The notes: generated by a model not told the origin, from the letters alone. Counted from the stretch's first letter, positions 7,744 through 17,620 are shown. The stretch: DNA of 64,000 nucleotides from Leptospira andrefontaineae (GCF_004770105.1 NZ_RQEY01000026.1:168273-232272); one strand, 5' to 3'. Numbers and translations: made by a program.

Positions 7744-10275
7744 ATGGAAGTAGATTACGAAAGTCTATTAAAAGATTATTTGGTAGAGACTCGAGAATTG
7801 CTGGATATGGCAGAAGAGTCTATTCTCGGATTGGAGAAGGAATACCATCCGGAGCAGATAAATACTCTCTTTAGAGTGATCCATACCATAAAGGGGAACT
7901 CTGCGATTTTTGATTTTCCCTTGATCACGGGCTTGGCTCATTCTTTCGAAAATCTGTTAAATCAGTTACGCAAAAAAGAAATCAAACCTTCCGATCAAGA
8001 GATCGGCCTCTTTCTGGAATGTATCGATGCTCTTAAGGAAATGAACGAACACAAAGATACCGTTTCGAATTCGAAAGTTTCCGAATTGGTTTCTAAGATA
8101 GACGATATCCTGAAAGCGGAATATGAGAGATCAGAATCCGAAGAAAAGCCTAGGTTCGGATTATATTCTCTGCCTAAAAAAGATAAATCTATAATCACAC
8201 CTCCCAGTACGGACGGAGTTTCCTTCAAAGACGGAAAAATACTGATCCCTAAAAGTTATATCGCAAAGGCTGAACAGGAAGGCCTATCTCTTTTTCTAGT
8301 CAAGTTCCAACCTAAGGATATGGACGACAGGAATTGTTCAAAGGTTGTGGAGGAATTCTCTAATTTCGGCCTAGTGTTGAGTCATGGGAATTTGAACGGG
8401 AAGAATGGAACTCATTCGAACGGATCCAAGAATGAAATACATTATGTAGTTATAATGTATTCATCGGACAAGGAGAGTTTTTTAAAATGTTCTCCCATCT
8501 CTTTACTTTCTGCTTCTACAATTTTTGAACCTGAAAAGAGAAAAAGTCCATCGGAATCTCGTGTAATACCGGATAGACCCAAACAGTCTGTTCCTGGACC
8601 TGAAGTTCAGGATAAATCCAAGGAGGTTTCGGCAGAACACTATCTGAAGATCCCTCTACAACTTTTGGATCATATGATCAATCTTGCAGGAGAAACGATA
8701 ATCGTAAGGAATCAACTTCTGCAAAAGATAGAGAACTACGATGATCCTTCTTTATTATCAATCGTTCGCAACTTGAGCCAATTGATCACTTCCTCTCAAG
8801 AGAGCGTTATGCGAACTAGGCTCCAAAAACTGGAATCACTTTATAAAAGGATTCCTAGGTTGATCCACGATCTTGAAAGAACTACTGGAAAGGAAGTCGA
8901 GCTATCTCTGGAAGGAGGAGAAGTCGAACTTGATAAAAATATAATAGACTCGATTTCCGATCCGATCACGCATATGATCCGAAACTCAATGGATCATGGG
9001 ATAGAATCCCCCGAGGAGCGCATTTTAGCAGGAAAGCCCAGGAAAGGAAAAATACTTTTATCAGCGTCCTTACGAGGAGGGAACGTTATCCTAAAGGTCG
9101 AAGACGACGGTAGAGGTTTAAATGTCGATCGTATAAAGAGTAAGGCAGTTGAAAGAGGATTAATAACGGAAGAGGAAGCGCAAAGAAAATCCCCGGAAGA
9201 ATTATCCGAGTATATTTTCTCTCCAGGATTTAGCACTGCCCATGCTGTTTCTTCCACTTCTGGTCGCGGTGTCGGGATGGACGTGGTAAAGATGAATTTC
9301 CAAAAAGCTGGAGGAACTGTATCGGTTTCGTCCAAGCAAAGTGTTGGAACCTCAATTATCGCTACTTTACCTCAGACACTTTCTATCATCAATTGCCAGA
9401 TGGTTAGAACTTCCGGAATACTTTTCGCAATACCTCAGCAGAATATTTCAGAGCTCATTTTGCTTGATCAAAGATCGGTATCGTATTTGGAGAAGAAGAT
9501 GGTGTACCAACTTCGAGGTCACCTTCTTCCTTTGATCGATATAGGGGAAATATTAGGATTATCTTCCGATCATTTGGGAGAAACGAATGGCAAGTACATC
9601 GTGGTCGTTCATACCGAAAAACATAAATTCGGAATGTTAATAGAAGAGATCGAAAACCCGGAAGAGATAGTTGTTAAACCACTCTCGAAGGATTTGGCAA
9701 AGATCAATCTTTATACCGGCGCGGCGATATTGGGAGATGGGAATGTAGCGTTGATATTGGACATTTCCGGAATCAGTAAATTCTTAAAATTGCATACGAA
9801 TGTAAAAGAAGAACTTCGTTCGAAGTCAGTGCATACGATTGAAGATCGGGAGCATTATCTTCTATTTTCTGTGGAGGATCAAATGTTCGCATTAGATTCG
9901 AGATCTGTGATTCGGATCGAACAGGTAGATCCAAAACATTTCGAAAGGATCATGGACAAGGAAGTAGTTCAATACCGAGGAGAAGTAGTCGAGCTTTGTA
10001 GATTGGATCGTTATTTCAACTTGAAAGATGAAGGGAAGGATGAACAGAGAACTATGATCCTTGTGCAGACTTCCTTGGGTAAAAAAGGGATCCTAGTACA
10101 AGAAATTCATAATGTGATTGGAGAAATAGGCTCTTTTGCTAAGAACGAAGATCAATCTTCCGGAGTTATCGGTAATGGGATCGTATTCGGTCAAACGGTT
10201 GTAGTTATCGATCCGATCGTTGTTTTAAAAAAGATCGGGAAAGACCCGATCCGCCAACGCGCAATTTCGGAGTAA
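7744..10275 (+). CDS. cheA: Chemotaxis histidine kinase CheA with two CheW-like modules
   Basis: The 843-residue protein receives signals from receptor arrays and phosphorylates CheY and CheB. The Hpt domain lies at the N terminus, with the phospho-His at His47 (FRVIHTIKGNSA). A linker and divergent middle domain (about 130-290) follow, then the dimerisation helices. The ATPase domain has an N box near 409 (HMIRNSMDHGIESPEER), G1 near 451 (VEDDGRGL) and G2 near 506 (SGRGVGMDVVK). A first CheW-like module spans about 529-680. A second one spans about 699-838 (HYLLFSVEDQMFALDS...), which ordinary CheA lacks and which adds length over the usual 650-700 residues. It sits between the REC/ATPase gene and cheW with only three to four bases either side. 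Confidence 0.96.
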   Translation: MEVDYESLLKDYLVETRELLDMAEESILGLEKEYHPEQINTLFRVIHTIKGNSAIFDFPLITGLAHSFENLLNQLRKKEIKPSDQEIGLFLECIDALKEMNEHKDTVSNSKVSELVSKIDDILKAEYERSESEEKPRFGLYSLPKKDKSIITPPSTDGVSFKDGKILIPKSYIAKAEQEGLSLFLVKFQPKDMDDRNCSKVVEEFSNFGLVLSHGNLNGKNGTHSNGSKNEIHYVVIMYSSDKESFLKCSPISLLSASTIFEPEKRKSPSESRVIPDRPKQSVPGPEVQDKSKEVSAEHYLKIPLQLLDHMINLAGETIIVRNQLLQKIENYDDPSLLSIVRNLSQLITSSQESVMRTRLQKLESLYKRIPRLIHDLERTTGKEVELSLEGGEVELDKNIIDSISDPITHMIRNSMDHGIESPEERILAGKPRKGKILLSASLRGGNVILKVEDDGRGLNVDRIKSKAVERGLITEEEAQRKSPEELSEYIFSPGFSTAHAVSSTSGRGVGMDVVKMNFQKAGGTVSVSSKQSVGTSIIATLPQTLSIINCQMVRTSGILFAIPQQNISELILLDQRSVSYLEKKMVYQLRGHLLPLIDIGEILGLSSDHLGETNGKYIVVVHTEKHKFGMLIEEIENPEEIVVKPLSKDLAKINLYTGAAILGDGNVALILDISGISKFLKLHTNVKEELRSKSVHTIEDREHYLLFSVEDQMFALDSRSVIRIEQVDPKHFERIMDKEVVQYRGEVVELCRLDRYFNLKDEGKDEQRTMILVQTSLGKKGILVQEIHNVIGEIGSFAKNEDQSSGVIGNGIVFGQTVVVIDPIVVLKKIGKDPIRQRAISE

Positions 10276-10278
10276 TGT

Positions 10279-10722
10279 ATGGCGGAGCAAGAAGATAAGA
10301 AACAATATTTATCGTTTTTCCTCGGAACTGAAATTTACGGCCTTCCTTTGGAGGCATGTAAAGAAGTGGATCATAATAAAAGAATATTAAGAGTTCCTCA
10401 TTCTCCTGATTACATAGAAGGGATCGTAAACTTACGCGGTGATCTAGTTACCATACTGAACTTAAGATCGTTATTTGGAAAGGATCAGGTAAGAGGAGAA
10501 GGAAAACATTCTCTTATTCGTTTAAAAGGAAAGAAAGAAGCCTTCGCTATTCTTTCCGATTCGGTTTCGGATATCGTAGAAGTTGCGAATAGAGATCTGG
10601 AGAGTTGCCCTTCTCATTTAAATGAGAAAGAGGCCAGATTTATACGGAACGTAACTATTTTAAAAGATAAAACCATGATTATTTTGAATAGAGAAGAATT
10701 ACTACGTTTAGAGGACGAGTGA
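10279..10722 (+). CDS. cheW: Chemotaxis coupling protein CheW
   Basis: The 147-residue single-domain CheW couples receptors to CheA. It shows the family pattern: YLSFFLGTEIYGLPLEACKE, then RVPHSPDYIEGIVNLRGDLV and TILNLRSLFG. Length is normal. CGGAG lies just upstream of the ATG and overlaps the end of cheA. Together with the second CheW-like module at the end of CheA, it gives this operon two separate CheW surfaces. Confidence 0.95.
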   Translation: MAEQEDKKQYLSFFLGTEIYGLPLEACKEVDHNKRILRVPHSPDYIEGIVNLRGDLVTILNLRSLFGKDQVRGEGKHSLIRLKGKKEAFAILSDSVSDIVEVANRDLESCPSHLNEKEARFIRNVTILKDKTMIILNREELLRLEDE

Positions 10723-10731
10723 GGAGTGTAT

Positions 10732-12342
10732 ATGTTAGGTTTTGTTTCTCAAGGAAAAGAGAAGGAAAGTGAGAAAAAACAAATGTCGGTAACGTTAACT
10801 GACATCGAACGTTTTGTTAAGGATGGGACCACACTTGTTTCTATGACCGATCTGAAAGGACGGGTCATTTATGCTAACAAGGAATTTTTGGAAATAGCGG
10901 GTTTGACCAACGATGAGTTAGTCGGTAAACCACATAATGTTGTGCGACACCCCGATATACCTAAGAGTGTATTTAAGGATTTTTGGGATACTATACAGAG
11001 TGGTAAACCTTGGAGAGGGATCGTTAAAAACAGATCCAAAAACGGGGATCATTATTGGGTGGATGCAAACGTTGCCCCGAGAATAGAAAACGGGAATATT
11101 GTAGGCTTTATGTCGGTCAGAAGAACTCCCGCACGCCAACAAGTTGAAGCTGCTTCCAAATTATATGAGGATATACTTTCTGGGAAACGCAAATTAGAAC
11201 CTACTCAGAAGAGAAAGATATCTATCAGAACAAAGTTATTCTCATTTATCTTTTTAAGCATATTGGGATTAGGAAGTTTAGCGATATCCGAATTTATGGG
11301 ATTGATTTCGGAAGTTTTTTTCGGCATTGCCGGAATTTTCGCAGCTGTCCAGATCGCACTAGGTATCTATCTAACTTCTTATATTCTAAAACCTTTAAAA
11401 GAGGCCACAGATATCGCGAACAAAATAGCGACAGGTGATCTATCCGTCAATATCGCTCATAATCGTAACGACGAATTAGGAGAATTGGGAAAAGCGATCC
11501 TGAATATGCTGATCAATACTGCCGCTTTAATCTCACGATTAAAGGAGAACGGGGATATACTCTTCTCTTCTGCGCAAGAGTTATCGGGAGCGAGCCTGAA
11601 CTTATCTTCAGGGATTGAAGAAATGTCCCAGCAGTCTCAAACAATCGCAGCCGCGGCAACTCAGATGAATCAGAATTTGAATGTGGTTTCGAGTTCCATT
11701 GAAGAGATGTCTGTTTCTGTCGGAGAAGTTGCAAAAAAAGCCGCCGACTCCGCGAAGATAGCGAGAGAAGCGAATTCGACTGCGATTGAAACCAGTAGGC
11801 TCGTAAAAGAGCTGGGTGAAAACGCGGATGAGATCGGGAACGTAATCGAAAGTATTTCTAATATAGCCGCTCAAACTAAACTTCTTGCTTTAAATGCTGC
11901 AATCGAAGCGGCGGGAGCCGGAGAGGCCGGTAAGGGTTTTGCGGTAGTGGCATCGGAAGTGAAAGAACTTGCTCGCCAATCCGCGGAATCTTCAGAAGAG
12001 ATCAAAAGTAAGATCTCTACCATACAGAAGAGTACGGAAAGGGTGATTGAATCCATCGGTAAAATTACTAGCGTGATTGCCGAAGTAAACGAGATCAGCG
12101 GCAGTATTGCTTCCGCAGTAGAGGAGCAATCCATCACGACCAAGGAGATCGCAGCCAATGTCAGCCAAACATCCCTTTCGTCTAACGATGTAACTAAGAA
12201 CATTAACGGGATCTCTACCGCTTCTTTAGATGGAGCTAAGGATGCAAGTAGCGTATCTAAACTTTCTCAATCTCTACAAGACCTTGCTGCAGGTTTGACC
12301 ATGTTAGTGAATCAATTCAAAATATCTAATGCTTCAAAGTAG
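10732..12342 (+). CDS. PAS-domain, Aer-like methyl-accepting chemotaxis receptor
   Basis: The product has about 536 residues from the ATG at 10732, which follows GAGGAG by five bases; an in-frame GTG at 10726 overlaps that site and is less likely. Residues about 20-130 are a PAS domain of the Aer type (GRVIYANKEFLEIAG, VVRHPDIPKSVFKDFWDTI, NRSKNGDHYWVDANV). Such domains usually hold FAD or haem and sense redox or oxygen. Two hydrophobic stretches at about 165-220 anchor it, followed by a HAMP-like segment. The signalling hairpin is conserved ([20 protein letters not shown]). It has no large periplasmic domain, so it senses from the cytoplasm. It probably feeds the CheA/CheW of the same operon. 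Confidence 0.93.
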   Translation: MLGFVSQGKEKESEKKQMSVTLTDIERFVKDGTTLVSMTDLKGRVIYANKEFLEIAGLTNDELVGKPHNVVRHPDIPKSVFKDFWDTIQSGKPWRGIVKNRSKNGDHYWVDANVAPRIENGNIVGFMSVRRTPARQQVEAASKLYEDILSGKRKLEPTQKRKISIRTKLFSFIFLSILGLGSLAISEFMGLISEVFFGIAGIFAAVQIALGIYLTSYILKPLKEATDIANKIATGDLSVNIAHNRNDELGELGKAILNMLINTAALISRLKENGDILFSSAQELSGASLNLSSGIEEMSQQSQTIAAAATQMNQNLNVVSSSIEEMSVSVGEVAKKAADSAKIAREANSTAIETSRLVKELGENADEIGNVIESISNIAAQTKLLALNAAIEAAGAGEAGKGFAVVASEVKELARQSAESSEEIKSKISTIQKSTERVIESIGKITSVIAEVNEISGSIASAVEEQSITTKEIAANVSQTSLSSNDVTKNINGISTASLDGAKDASSVSKLSQSLQDLAAGLTMLVNQFKISNASK

Positions 12343-12354
12343 AAGGTGAGCTCG

Positions 12355-13434
12355 TTGGAATTACCTCTAGAAAAAAATAAAACGGCTCGAAAGACATCCG
12401 TCTTCGTCGTGGACGACTCATTGGTTTATCGAAACCTTCTTCGGAATACATTTTCCCAAGACGGTGAGATTGAATTTTTAGGAGCGGCGATAGACGGGAA
12501 GTTCGCCCTTCCTAAGATCGCTCAACTGAGACCGGACTTCGTGATTTTGGACGTAGAAATGCCTCAGATGAACGGTATCCAAACATTAGGAGAAATTAAA
12601 TCGAAATTCCCTGAAACGCAGGTGATTATGCTTAGTTCCCTTACTCAGGATGGAGCAAAGATCACATTGAAAGCCTTAGAGATGGGGGCGATCGATTTCG
12701 TTCCGAAACCTAACGGGGGACAAGAAGTGGCGTTAGGCGAAACATTGGGATTATTAACTTCCAAAATTAAGGCTCTCCGTTCAAACAGACCTACCATTCA
12801 AGGCTCCTTCGAAAAGAAAAATCCTCCAACTAAGAGGATGCAAATTCATAGAGAGACGAATTGTGTGATATGCGCAATAGGGATATCTACCGGAGGACCT
12901 GTTGCCTTGCGTAAATTATTTCTGAAGTTACCATCGGATCTTAATGGAAGTATTGTAATTGCTCAGCATATGCCTCCGTTGTTCACAAACTATCTGGCAG
13001 AAAGTCTTTCACAAGCTGCGAACATGCGGATCAAAGAGGCGGAAGACGGAGAAGTTTTGAAGAAAGGAGTAGCTTATATTGCTCCCGGAGGAAAACAACT
13101 TGAGATCGTTAATGGTATTTCTGGTCCTGCAGCAAGAGTTTTTAACGGCCCGGAAGAAGAATTATGTAAACCGTCCGTAAATATCCTTTTTAAATCTTTA
13201 GCCGAAAATTTCCCGAAAGAAACTGCGGCGATCATTATGACGGGAATGGGAGAGGACGGTTATCTAGGAATGAAAGAATTAAAGAAGAATGGATCCTATC
13301 TGATCGCACAGGATAGGGAATCATGTACCGTTTTCGGAATGCCTAATCGTCCAGTCCAGGAAGGACTCGTCGACGAAGTGTTGGATGTAGATGGTATCGC
13401 CGAGAAGATCTCCAGCTTATTACAAAGGATATAA
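12355..13434 (+). CDS. cheB: Chemotaxis response regulator protein-glutamate methylesterase CheB
   Basis: The enzyme demethylates and deamidates receptor glutamates when phosphorylated by CheA. The frame is open from a GTG at 12346, but AAGGTGAG at 12343-12350 looks like a ribosome site for the TTG at 12355, which I prefer (about 359 residues). Numbered from the GTG, the receiver domain has Asp69 (VILDVEMPQMNG), and the C-terminal domain has the catalytic triad Ser181 (GISTGGP), His208 (AQHMPP) and Asp304 (MGEDG). Length is typical. It is three to twelve bases from the receptor gene and five from cheR. Confidence 0.94.
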   Translation: MELPLEKNKTARKTSVFVVDDSLVYRNLLRNTFSQDGEIEFLGAAIDGKFALPKIAQLRPDFVILDVEMPQMNGIQTLGEIKSKFPETQVIMLSSLTQDGAKITLKALEMGAIDFVPKPNGGQEVALGETLGLLTSKIKALRSNRPTIQGSFEKKNPPTKRMQIHRETNCVICAIGISTGGPVALRKLFLKLPSDLNGSIVIAQHMPPLFTNYLAESLSQAANMRIKEAEDGEVLKKGVAYIAPGGKQLEIVNGISGPAARVFNGPEEELCKPSVNILFKSLAENFPKETAAIIMTGMGEDGYLGMKELKKNGSYLIAQDRESCTVFGMPNRPVQEGLVDEVLDVDGIAEKISSLLQRI

Positions 13435-13439
13435 TTAGA

Positions 13440-14282
13440 ATGCAAGATGCTACCTTCGAATTGATGGAAATGATAAAACAGGCGACAGGTATATCCTTGA
13501 CCGAAGAGAAAACTTACCTTTTGGAAAGTCGTCTTTCGGATATATTATCAGATTATAATTTATCTAATTTTTCCGAATTGTCAAAAAAATTCAAAGAAAG
13601 TTCCGATCTCGAATTTAAAGAGAAGGTTATAGAAAGGGTAACTACTCATGAAACCAGATTTTTTAGGGACGAAAGTATATTCGGAGCGATCCTAGAAAGG
13701 ATCATACCTGAAATATTGGAAAGAAAACAGCAAAGAAATCCTAAGATCAGGATATGGTCGGCGGCTTGCTCTACCGGACAAGAACCTTATTCCATAGCGA
13801 TATCAATCCACGAAAGGTATCCTCAATTATTCAATAATGTCAGTATAACAGCGACTGATATTGCGAGGGATACAATAGAAAAAGCTAAAAGCGGAATTTA
13901 TTCCGCGTTCGAGATCGGCAGGGGTTTATCCGACGCTCATCTAACCAAATATTTCGAACCTTTTTCCAAAGGATTATATAGAGTGAATGATGAGATCCGA
14001 TCCATTATCGAATTCAAACAACATAATCTGATTTATGATCCTTATCCTTCCGACTGGGACCTTATACTTTGTAGGAATGTGTCTTACTATTTCGATCAGA
14101 TCGAGAGAAGGAACTTATTCAATAAAATAGAGAAATCCTTGAATCAAGATAGTTTTCTTATTTTGGGCTCCGCCGAGTCTATTTCGGAATATTCGAAAAA
14201 TTTTATAATCCGAGAATTCGGTTTGTGTCGCTTTTACGAATTGAATCCTTCCAACTTCACGCTATTTATTAAAGGAGCTTAA
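13440..14282 (+). CDS. cheR: Chemotaxis protein methyltransferase CheR
   Basis: The 280-residue enzyme uses S-adenosylmethionine to methylate receptor glutamates and opposes CheB. The small helical N-terminal domain (residues about 1-75) ends in RVTTHETRFFRD, a CheR hallmark. The methyltransferase domain follows with IRIWSAACSTGQEPYSIA (SAM-binding), ITATDIARDTIEKA and WDLILCRNVSYYFD. The length matches the family. It is packed between cheB (5 bases) and cheY (3 bases). Confidence 0.95.
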   Translation: MQDATFELMEMIKQATGISLTEEKTYLLESRLSDILSDYNLSNFSELSKKFKESSDLEFKEKVIERVTTHETRFFRDESIFGAILERIIPEILERKQQRNPKIRIWSAACSTGQEPYSIAISIHERYPQLFNNVSITATDIARDTIEKAKSGIYSAFEIGRGLSDAHLTKYFEPFSKGLYRVNDEIRSIIEFKQHNLIYDPYPSDWDLILCRNVSYYFDQIERRNLFNKIEKSLNQDSFLILGSAESISEYSKNFIIREFGLCRFYELNPSNFTLFIKGA

Positions 14283-14285
14283 TAT

Positions 14286-14648
14286 ATGGGGAATTTAAGA
14301 ATACTGGCAGTGGATGATTCTGCCACAATGAGAAGTCTAGTTCAACAGACCTTGGGGATAGGCGGCTATGAAGTTACTCTTGCATCCGATGGTAAGGAAG
14401 GTATAGACAAATTCGGCGACTCTATTTTTGACCTGGTCATAACGGATATAAATATGCCAGTGATGGACGGACTTGCCTTCATACGAGAAGTCAGAAAGAG
14501 GAATACGGATGTACCTATTCTGACATTAACTACCGAGTCTGAAGAGAATATAAAAATGAAAGGAGCCGAAGCAGGGGCAAACGGCTGGATCGTTAAACCT
14601 TTTCGTCCTGCGCAGTTCCTAGATATAATAAAACAAGTTTTGCAATGA
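14286..14648 (+). CDS. cheY: Chemotaxis response regulator CheY
   Basis: The 120-residue stand-alone receiver domain carries the acidic pocket Asp10/Asp11, phospho-accepting Asp54 (VITDINMP), the switch Thr around 82 (LTLTTES) and Lys104 (WIVKPF). There is no output domain, as expected for the protein that binds the flagellar switch or serves as phosphate sink. It is the last gene of the operon, three bases after cheR and followed by a strong hairpin. Confidence 0.93.
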   Translation: MGNLRILAVDDSATMRSLVQQTLGIGGYEVTLASDGKEGIDKFGDSIFDLVITDINMPVMDGLAFIREVRKRNTDVPILTLTTESEENIKMKGAEAGANGWIVKPFRPAQFLDIIKQVLQ

Positions 14649-14709
14649 GATGAGATCCAGACTTTTCGAAAATCATATTTTAGATAAGCTGGCCGAGGAT
14701 CACATGAAT

Positions 14710-14747
14710 CTATTTGCGGAAGCCGTTTGAAAGGCTCCCGCAAATAG
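14710..14747. terminator. Bidirectional hairpin terminator between cheY and the SDR gene
   Basis: Arms 14710-14724 (CTATTTGCGGAAGCC) and 14733-14747 (GGCTCCCGCAAATAG) pair with one mismatch around an 8-base loop. It lies 62 bases after the cheY stop and three bases before the stop of the convergent SDR gene, so it can serve both transcripts. Confidence 0.7.
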
Positions 14748-14750
14748 TAT

Positions 14751-15590
14751 TTATCTCATTTGTTTAAGCAGAAGCTTTCCGACGATCACTTGGTAAAAAG
14801 TCGGAAGTAATCTTTGCATTAGATCGATAAACACTGCATCTGGTCCGATAAGAACTCTGCGAGAGTTTTTCTTTACTCCTTTTAAGATCACTTTTGCAGC
14901 TCGTTCCGCAGTTGTTATAAATTGAGCGGACATTTTTTCTCCGGCAGTATTTGGATCTAAGCCGAGAGCTTTTACACTATCATTGGTTTTGGAACTTTTT
15001 GCGATTGCTGTTTTGATCCCGCCTGGATGAACGCTGGTAGCAGAAACTTTTGCTTTAGTAAAATCTAATTCTTGTCTTAAGGTCTCCGTAAATCCTCTGA
15101 CTGCGAATTTGGAAGCATTATACGCGGAAGTCCCCGGAACTGCGATGATCCCGAATACACTGGAAGTGTTGACGATATGGCCTTCTCCGCTTTCTTTTAG
15201 GTAAGGTAGGAATGCTTGGGTCCCGTTTACTACTCCACCGAAGTTGATGTCCATTACTCGTTGGAAATCTTTGGACTCGAATCCTTCTATCGTCGATCCG
15301 TAAGCGATACCTGCATTATTGAATATTAAATTTACCTTATTATGGTCTTTGGCTACTTTTGATGCCCAATCGAAAACCGCGGATCGATCCGATACATCCA
15401 ACTTTTGGCTGGTGATTGAAATATTCGGATTCTTCTTTTTTGCTAATTGTACTGTTTCCGCAAGACCTGCTTCATTTACGTCCGATAATGCAAGATTACA
15501 TTCTTGTTCTGCAAGTTGAATGGCAAGTTCTCTCCCCATTCCCGATCCGGCACCAGTGATAGCTGCGACTTTATTTTTAAAACTTTTCAT
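14751..15590 (-). CDS. Short-chain dehydrogenase/reductase
   Basis: The 279-residue classical SDR has the cofactor motif TGAGSGMG (residues 12-19), NNAG (91-94) and the catalytic Ser144, Tyr157 and Lys161 (SAYNASK). The C-terminal extension (FIDLMQRLLPTFYQVIVGKLLLKQ) is hydrophobic and may touch the membrane. It lies 27 bases downstream of the Baeyer-Villiger monooxygenase gene on the same strand. The pair could oxidise an alcohol to a ketone and then insert oxygen, a common bacterial pairing. The substrate cannot be read from sequence. Confidence 0.9.
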   Translation of the reverse strand: MKSFKNKVAAITGAGSGMGRELAIQLAEQECNLALSDVNEAGLAETVQLAKKKNPNISITSQKLDVSDRSAVFDWASKVAKDHNKVNLIFNNAGIAYGSTIEGFESKDFQRVMDINFGGVVNGTQAFLPYLKESGEGHIVNTSSVFGIIAVPGTSAYNASKFAVRGFTETLRQELDFTKAKVSATSVHPGGIKTAIAKSSKTNDSVKALGLDPNTAGEKMSAQFITTAERAAKVILKGVKKNSRRVLIGPDAVFIDLMQRLLPTFYQVIVGKLLLKQMR

Positions 15591-15617
15591 TTGGTTTTTC
15601 TTCTTCCTATTTTGTGT

Positions 15618-17069
15618 TTATCCGAACGATAAGTTGGAATCGTTCACGTTTGCGAAATTTATATCGAATAGATCCATTAGGTAATTTTGATGGAACCTCC
15701 AAGGGCGATTCGCACCTCTTTGAGGGAATTGGTCTATCGCTCTTTGGATGTATCCTGAATTCAGATCAAGTATCGGTTCCTTCTCCATTTTTGTCGGATC
15801 ACAAACCGGAACACATTGTTTGTAACCTTTCGATTGCATATGGTTTAAAAGTCTTGCTACATACGTAGAAGTTAGATCCGCTCTTAATGTCCAAGATGCA
15901 TTTGTGTAACCTACACAGAATGCAAAATTAGGAACTCCACTTAACATTAATCCTTTGAATGTAAATTGTTTAGAAATATCTACTTCCTTACCGTCTACCT
16001 TCAGTTCGATCCCGCCGATTGCGAGTAATTCCAATCCTGTCGCAGTTACTATGATATCCGCTTCCAATTCTTTTCCGGATTTTAATTTAATTCCTTTGGA
16101 TGTGAAAGTTTCAATATGATCTGTAACGATCGAGGCTTTACCTTTAGAAATTGATTTAAAAAGATCCGAGTCGGGAACCAGACATACCCTTTGGTCCCAA
16201 GGTTGGTAATTTGGTTTAAAGTGAGTATCTATATCGTAACCCTTAGGAAGAGATACTTTTAATCTTAATCTAATTAACCACTTCGCAAAGTTGGGAGATC
16301 TTTTGCAAACTTGGTAAAACCAAATTTGGATCAGAATATTTTTGATACGAGTGATATGATGAGCTAACTTCGCAGGTAGAATGAATCTTAAAAAATCCGC
16401 GACTATATCTTTGGACGGAAGACTTGTGATATAAGTCGGTGATCTTTGCAACATTGTAACATGTGCAGCATCATCCGCCATGGATGGAACTAATGTAACT
16501 GCAGTTGCGCCACTCCCGATCACCACAACCTTTTTGCCTTTGTAATTTAAATTCTCCGGCCAATGTTGTGGATGTATGATCTGGCCCTTAAAGTTTCTTA
16601 ATCCCGGAAAGTTCGGAGTGAATCCTTTATCGTAATTATAATAACCGCTGCAGATATAAAGAAAGTCGGCTGTGTATGTGCGCTTTTCTTTTTTAGGACC
16701 TACTTCTACAGTCAAAGTCCAAAAGTTTTCCTTACTGGACCAAGAAGTTGACGTAACTCTATGTTCGAATCTGATATTACGATCTATTCCAAACTCAGAT
16801 GCAGTCTCCCTCACATAATTTAGGATAGAAGGTCCGTCGGCGATCGCCTTCGCTTCTTTCCAAGGTCGGAAAGAATAACCCAAGGTAAACATATCTGAAT
16901 CGGAACGAATTCCCGGATAACGAAATAAACTCCAGGTCCCGCCGATATCTGCTCTACTTTCTAAGATTGTATATTTTTTGCCTGGGCAAAGTTTTTGCAG
17001 ATGATAGCCGGCACTGATCCCTGATAAACCCGCGCCCACAGTGATCACATCGAAATGTTCTTTTTGCAT
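15618..17069 (-). CDS. Flavin-dependent Baeyer-Villiger-type monooxygenase (EthA-like)
   Basis: The 483-residue protein begins with an FAD-binding Rossmann motif (VGAGLSGISAGYHL, residues about 11-24). It contains the Baeyer-Villiger fingerprint FxGxxxHxxxWP as FKGQIIHPQHWP, followed by the NADPH-binding VVVIGSGATAVTL. Its length (about 490) and the segments ADIGGTWSLFRYPGIRSDSD and GYTNASWTLRADL fit the EthA-like group, which acts on ketones and thio compounds. It is the first gene of a two-gene unit with the downstream SDR. A divergent DUF1330-like gene starts about 230 bases upstream. Confidence 0.9.
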   Translation of the reverse strand: MQKEHFDVITVGAGLSGISAGYHLQKLCPGKKYTILESRADIGGTWSLFRYPGIRSDSDMFTLGYSFRPWKEAKAIADGPSILNYVRETASEFGIDRNIRFEHRVTSTSWSSKENFWTLTVEVGPKKEKRTYTADFLYICSGYYNYDKGFTPNFPGLRNFKGQIIHPQHWPENLNYKGKKVVVIGSGATAVTLVPSMADDAAHVTMLQRSPTYITSLPSKDIVADFLRFILPAKLAHHITRIKNILIQIWFYQVCKRSPNFAKWLIRLRLKVSLPKGYDIDTHFKPNYQPWDQRVCLVPDSDLFKSISKGKASIVTDHIETFTSKGIKLKSGKELEADIIVTATGLELLAIGGIELKVDGKEVDISKQFTFKGLMLSGVPNFAFCVGYTNASWTLRADLTSTYVARLLNHMQSKGYKQCVPVCDPTKMEKEPILDLNSGYIQRAIDQFPQRGANRPWRFHQNYLMDLFDINFANVNDSNLSFG

Positions 17070-17299
17070 TTTTTCCTCAGTGGATACATTCTATCGGTCC
17101 CACTGAAAGAACCGATTACATCCAGCTTGTCTGCGATGGATTTTGCACTAAAACCGAGTAAGATTCGACTGATCTTATAATATCACTCCCAAAAATTCGT
17201 TCGAGATGATAAGAATATACCGGGTTTTCAGTAGTTTACGTGTCAAAGTAATCCCGAAAAGGCTTGCCTATATCTTAAAATCCAAGAATGGAGAAGGTT

Positions 17300-17620
17300 A
17301 TGAAGTATTACTCTGTTGCGGAATTGAATATTACCAGTGCACGTTGGATCCCAGCCTATGTTCGTAATGTAACTAAGATGGTGGAAAAATTCGGGGGAAG
17401 ATATCTTTCCAGGACTACAAATATGGAGAAAATGGAAGGAGACCGTAAACTTCCTCAGCTATTCTTGATCATCGAATGGCCGTCAAAAGAAGCGGTTCAA
17501 AACTTCTATAATTCTGAGGAATACAAACCTTTTCTGGAAAGTAGACTCAAAGGTTCCAACGGAGAATTCATTTTGGTCCCAGGTGAGGACGTGAATCAGC
17601 TTGCGAATGTTCCTGAGTGA
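17300..17620 (+). CDS. DUF1330-family small protein
   Basis: The 106-residue protein has the ferredoxin-like dimeric alpha/beta-barrel pattern of DUF1330: KYYSVAELNITSARWIPAYV at the start, FGGRYLSRTTNMEKMEGDR, and LFLIIEWPSKEAVQNFYNSE. The ATG at 17300 is chosen because GGAGAAGG (17290-17297) precedes it; an ATG at 17288 would overlap this site. The function of the family is unknown. It is divergent from the monooxygenase gene and monocistronic. Confidence 0.85.
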   Translation: MKYYSVAELNITSARWIPAYVRNVTKMVEKFGGRYLSRTTNMEKMEGDRKLPQLFLIIEWPSKEAVQNFYNSEEYKPFLESRLKGSNGEFILVPGEDVNQLANVPE

